DNA of 7,114 nt from Clostridium sp. CAG:413. Lineage in GTDB: Bacteria; Bacillota; Clostridia; Oscillospirales; Acutalibacteraceae. Below are positions 6,109 through 7,114 of this stretch, one piece after another. The stretch spans positions 139,341 to 146,454 of the forward strand of contig FR888229.1 of assembly GCA_000431775.1 (NCBI GenBank), in the 5' to 3' direction. Numbering within the stretch: position 1 is the stretch's first letter; each line of letters begins with the position of its first letter. The notes beneath the pieces are model-generated. The model searched no databases and was not told the DNA's origin. It was given only the letters and a program-made list of their open reading frames with translations. The translations under genes were made by a program, and so were the position numbers.

Positions 6109-7002
6109 ATGCTTAACAAAGAAAAAGTCAACCTCGCCATAGCTCCCATAGCTTGGACGAACGACGACCTGCCCGATCTCGGCGCAGAGAACACCTTTGA
6201 GCAGTGCGTGAGCGAAATGGCTCTGAGCGGCTTCAAGGGCAGCGAGATAGGCAACAAATACCCCAAGGATGTCGAGACTCTTAAGCACAAGCTCGAGGTC
6301 AGAGGGCTGCGTATATGCAACGCATGGTTCTCCTCACTCCTGCTCTCCGAGGGCTACGACGCAACTATCGAAGCCTTTATCAAGCACAGAGATTTCCTGC
6401 ACGCTCTCGGCGCAAAGGTAATCGGCGCCTCCGAGCAGGGCAACTCCATCCAGGGCAAGAGTGTCAGCATCTTCGGCGAGAAGCCCGTTTACACCGACGA
6501 GCAGTGGGCTCTCATAGCAAAGGGCTTCAATGAGATGGGCAGACTTGCCAAAGAGAAAGGAATGTACTTCACCGTGCATCATCATATGGGCACGGGTGTT
6601 CAGACCGAGGCAGAGATCGACAAGCTCATGGAGATAACCGACCCCGACCTTGTTTATCTGCTTTATGATACCGGCCATCTTGCATTCTCCGGCGAGGACG
6701 CGATCGGCGTGCTCAAGAAGTATGTCAACAGAGTTAAGCACGTCCACCTCAAGAGCATCCGCCGTGATGTTATCAATGAGGGCAAAGAAAAGGGTTGGAG
6801 CTTCCTCGACTGCGTCAGAGCGGGTGCCTTCACCGTGCCCGGCGACGGCGACTTCGACTTCACCCCCGTATTCGATATCCTTGCCGACGCCGATTACGAG
6901 GGCTGGGTAGTCGTTGAGGCGGAACAGGATCCCGCAAACGCAAATCCCTATGAGTACGCCTGCCTCGCAAGAAAGTATATCAGCGAAAAGACCGGACTTT
7001 AA
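6109..7002 (+). CDS. iolE: 2-keto-myo-inositol (inosose) dehydratase (IolE)
   Basis: A 297-residue TIM-barrel enzyme of the xylose-isomerase-like/AP-endonuclease-2 superfamily that removes water from 2-keto-myo-inositol (scyllo-inosose) to give the diketone used by IolD. The N-terminus has the IolE hallmark [15 protein letters not shown] (11-25), then [12 protein letters not shown] (41-52). Probable metal-site residues on the barrel rim are in [10 protein letters not shown] (155-164), YDTGHLAF (186-193, Asp187 and His190), VKHVHLKS (209-216, His211/His213) and VVVEAEQDP (267-275, Glu270/Glu272); their exact roles are inferred from the fold. GGAGG (6097-6101) lies seven bases before the ATG, 18 bases after the iolD stop, so it belongs to the same operon. 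The length is normal and the gene complete. Confidence in IolE rather than a generic sugar epimerase is high because of the N-terminal signature and neighbours. Confidence 0.93.
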   Translation: MLNKEKVNLAIAPIAWTNDDLPDLGAENTFEQCVSEMALSGFKGSEIGNKYPKDVETLKHKLEVRGLRICNAWFSSLLLSEGYDATIEAFIKHRDFLHALGAKVIGASEQGNSIQGKSVSIFGEKPVYTDEQWALIAKGFNEMGRLAKEKGMYFTVHHHMGTGVQTEAEIDKLMEITDPDLVYLLYDTGHLAFSGEDAIGVLKKYVNRVKHVHLKSIRRDVINEGKEKGWSFLDCVRAGAFTVPGDGDFDFTPVFDILADADYEGWVVVEAEQDPANANPYEYACLARKYISEKTGL

Positions 7003-7016
7003 TATCATTAAAAATC

Positions 7017-7042
7017 TGACCGTCGGGGCAACTCGGCGGTCA
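7017..7042. repeat. Hairpin after iolE
   Basis: TGACCG (7017-7022) and CGGTCA (7037-7042) form a perfect 6-bp stem with a 14-base loop in the 55-base gap after iolE. Only three T follow on the plus strand, so plus-strand termination would be weak at best. On the minus strand, a run of five T follows two bases after the stem, but no leftward gene is seen. It may act as a partial terminator or mRNA-stabilising hairpin, lowering or separating expression of the next gene. Confidence 0.4.
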
Positions 7043-7057
7043 TTTCGGAGATAGCGA

Positions 7058-7114
7058 ATGAAAAGAATTATAAGTATTATCCTGGCGGTCTGCCTGCTCA
7101 TATGTATGGCCGTT
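7058..7114 (+). CDS. Exported protein, N-terminus only (cut by window edge)
   Basis: Nineteen codons from an ATG with GGAG (7047-7050) seven bases upstream, reading MKRIISIILAVCLLICMAV up to the window edge. The two basic residues followed by an unbroken hydrophobic stretch are a signal-peptide start, or possibly a first membrane helix. No lipobox or cleavage site is reached. It lies 55 bases after iolE in the same direction, so it may be part of the inositol operon; a solute-binding lipoprotein of a sugar or inositol transporter would fit, but nothing of the mature protein is visible. It could equally start an unrelated unit. Confidence 0.6.
   Translation, partial: MKRIISIILAVCLLICMAV

Noticed and set aside
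7010..7045. Strong terminator ending the iol operon
   Set aside because: The hairpin is real but only three T follow it on the plus strand, so I list it as a hairpin, not as a terminator.
6334..7101. 255-residue ORF on the minus strand opposite iolE
   Set aside because: It is antisense to a clear iolE gene and runs into the opposite of the next gene's signal peptide; no ribosome site or family features. A by-product of biased codon use in iolE.
1..7114. CRISPR array, insertion sequence, tRNA or rRNA
   Set aside because: I saw no regularly spaced repeats, transposase, terminal inverted repeats or structural RNA pattern; almost all the DNA is explained by seven genes and their control regions.

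Overview
The window shows two back-to-back gene groups that read away from a shared, AT-rich promoter region at about 3215-3417. The leftward group (minus strand) is a carbohydrate-hydrolase set: a small Dabb-domain protein, a GH43 glycosidase one base behind it, then, after its own terminator and promoter, a GH3 beta-glycosidase that runs off the left edge. The rightward group (plus strand) is a tight myo-inositol catabolism operon in the order iolB-iolD-iolE, followed by the first 19 codons of an exported protein that runs off the right edge.

The likely host is an anaerobic gut or rumen clostridium (Bacillota, Oscillospiraceae/Ruminococcaceae/Lachnospiraceae-like). Supporting points are strong GGAGG ribosome sites, sigma-A type promoters with TATAAT boxes and 17-base spacers, and an intrinsic U-tract terminator. 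The GH3 enzyme also has its C-terminal domain placed first, an arrangement known from Ruminococcus albus and Butyrivibrio. This is inference; no rRNA or other marker gene is present.

Layout: 1-1652 (-) GH3, 5' 550 codons only; 1653-1974 intergenic, with the GH3 promoter, an intrinsic terminator and a doubtful 37-codon ORF; 1975-2916 (-) GH43; 2918-3214 (-) Dabb protein; 3215-3417 divergent promoters; 3418-4218 (+) iolB; 4234-6090 (+) iolD; 6109-7002 (+) iolE; 7003-7057 spacer with a hairpin; 7058 to the end (+) start of an exported protein.

How they work together: IolE dehydrates 2-keto-myo-inositol, IolD opens the ring to 5-deoxy-glucuronate, and IolB isomerises that to 5-deoxy-2-keto-gluconate. 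The first step (IolG) and the last steps (IolC, IolJ, IolA) are not in the window. GH43 and GH3 lack signal peptides and probably cut imported oligosaccharides in the cytoplasm. The divergent layout suggests, but does not prove, that glycoside breakdown and inositol use are linked, for example on plant inositol conjugates. I see no clearly undescribed system. The most interesting points are this pairing, the Dabb-GH43 coupling, the permuted GH3 and the compact metal site of IolB.
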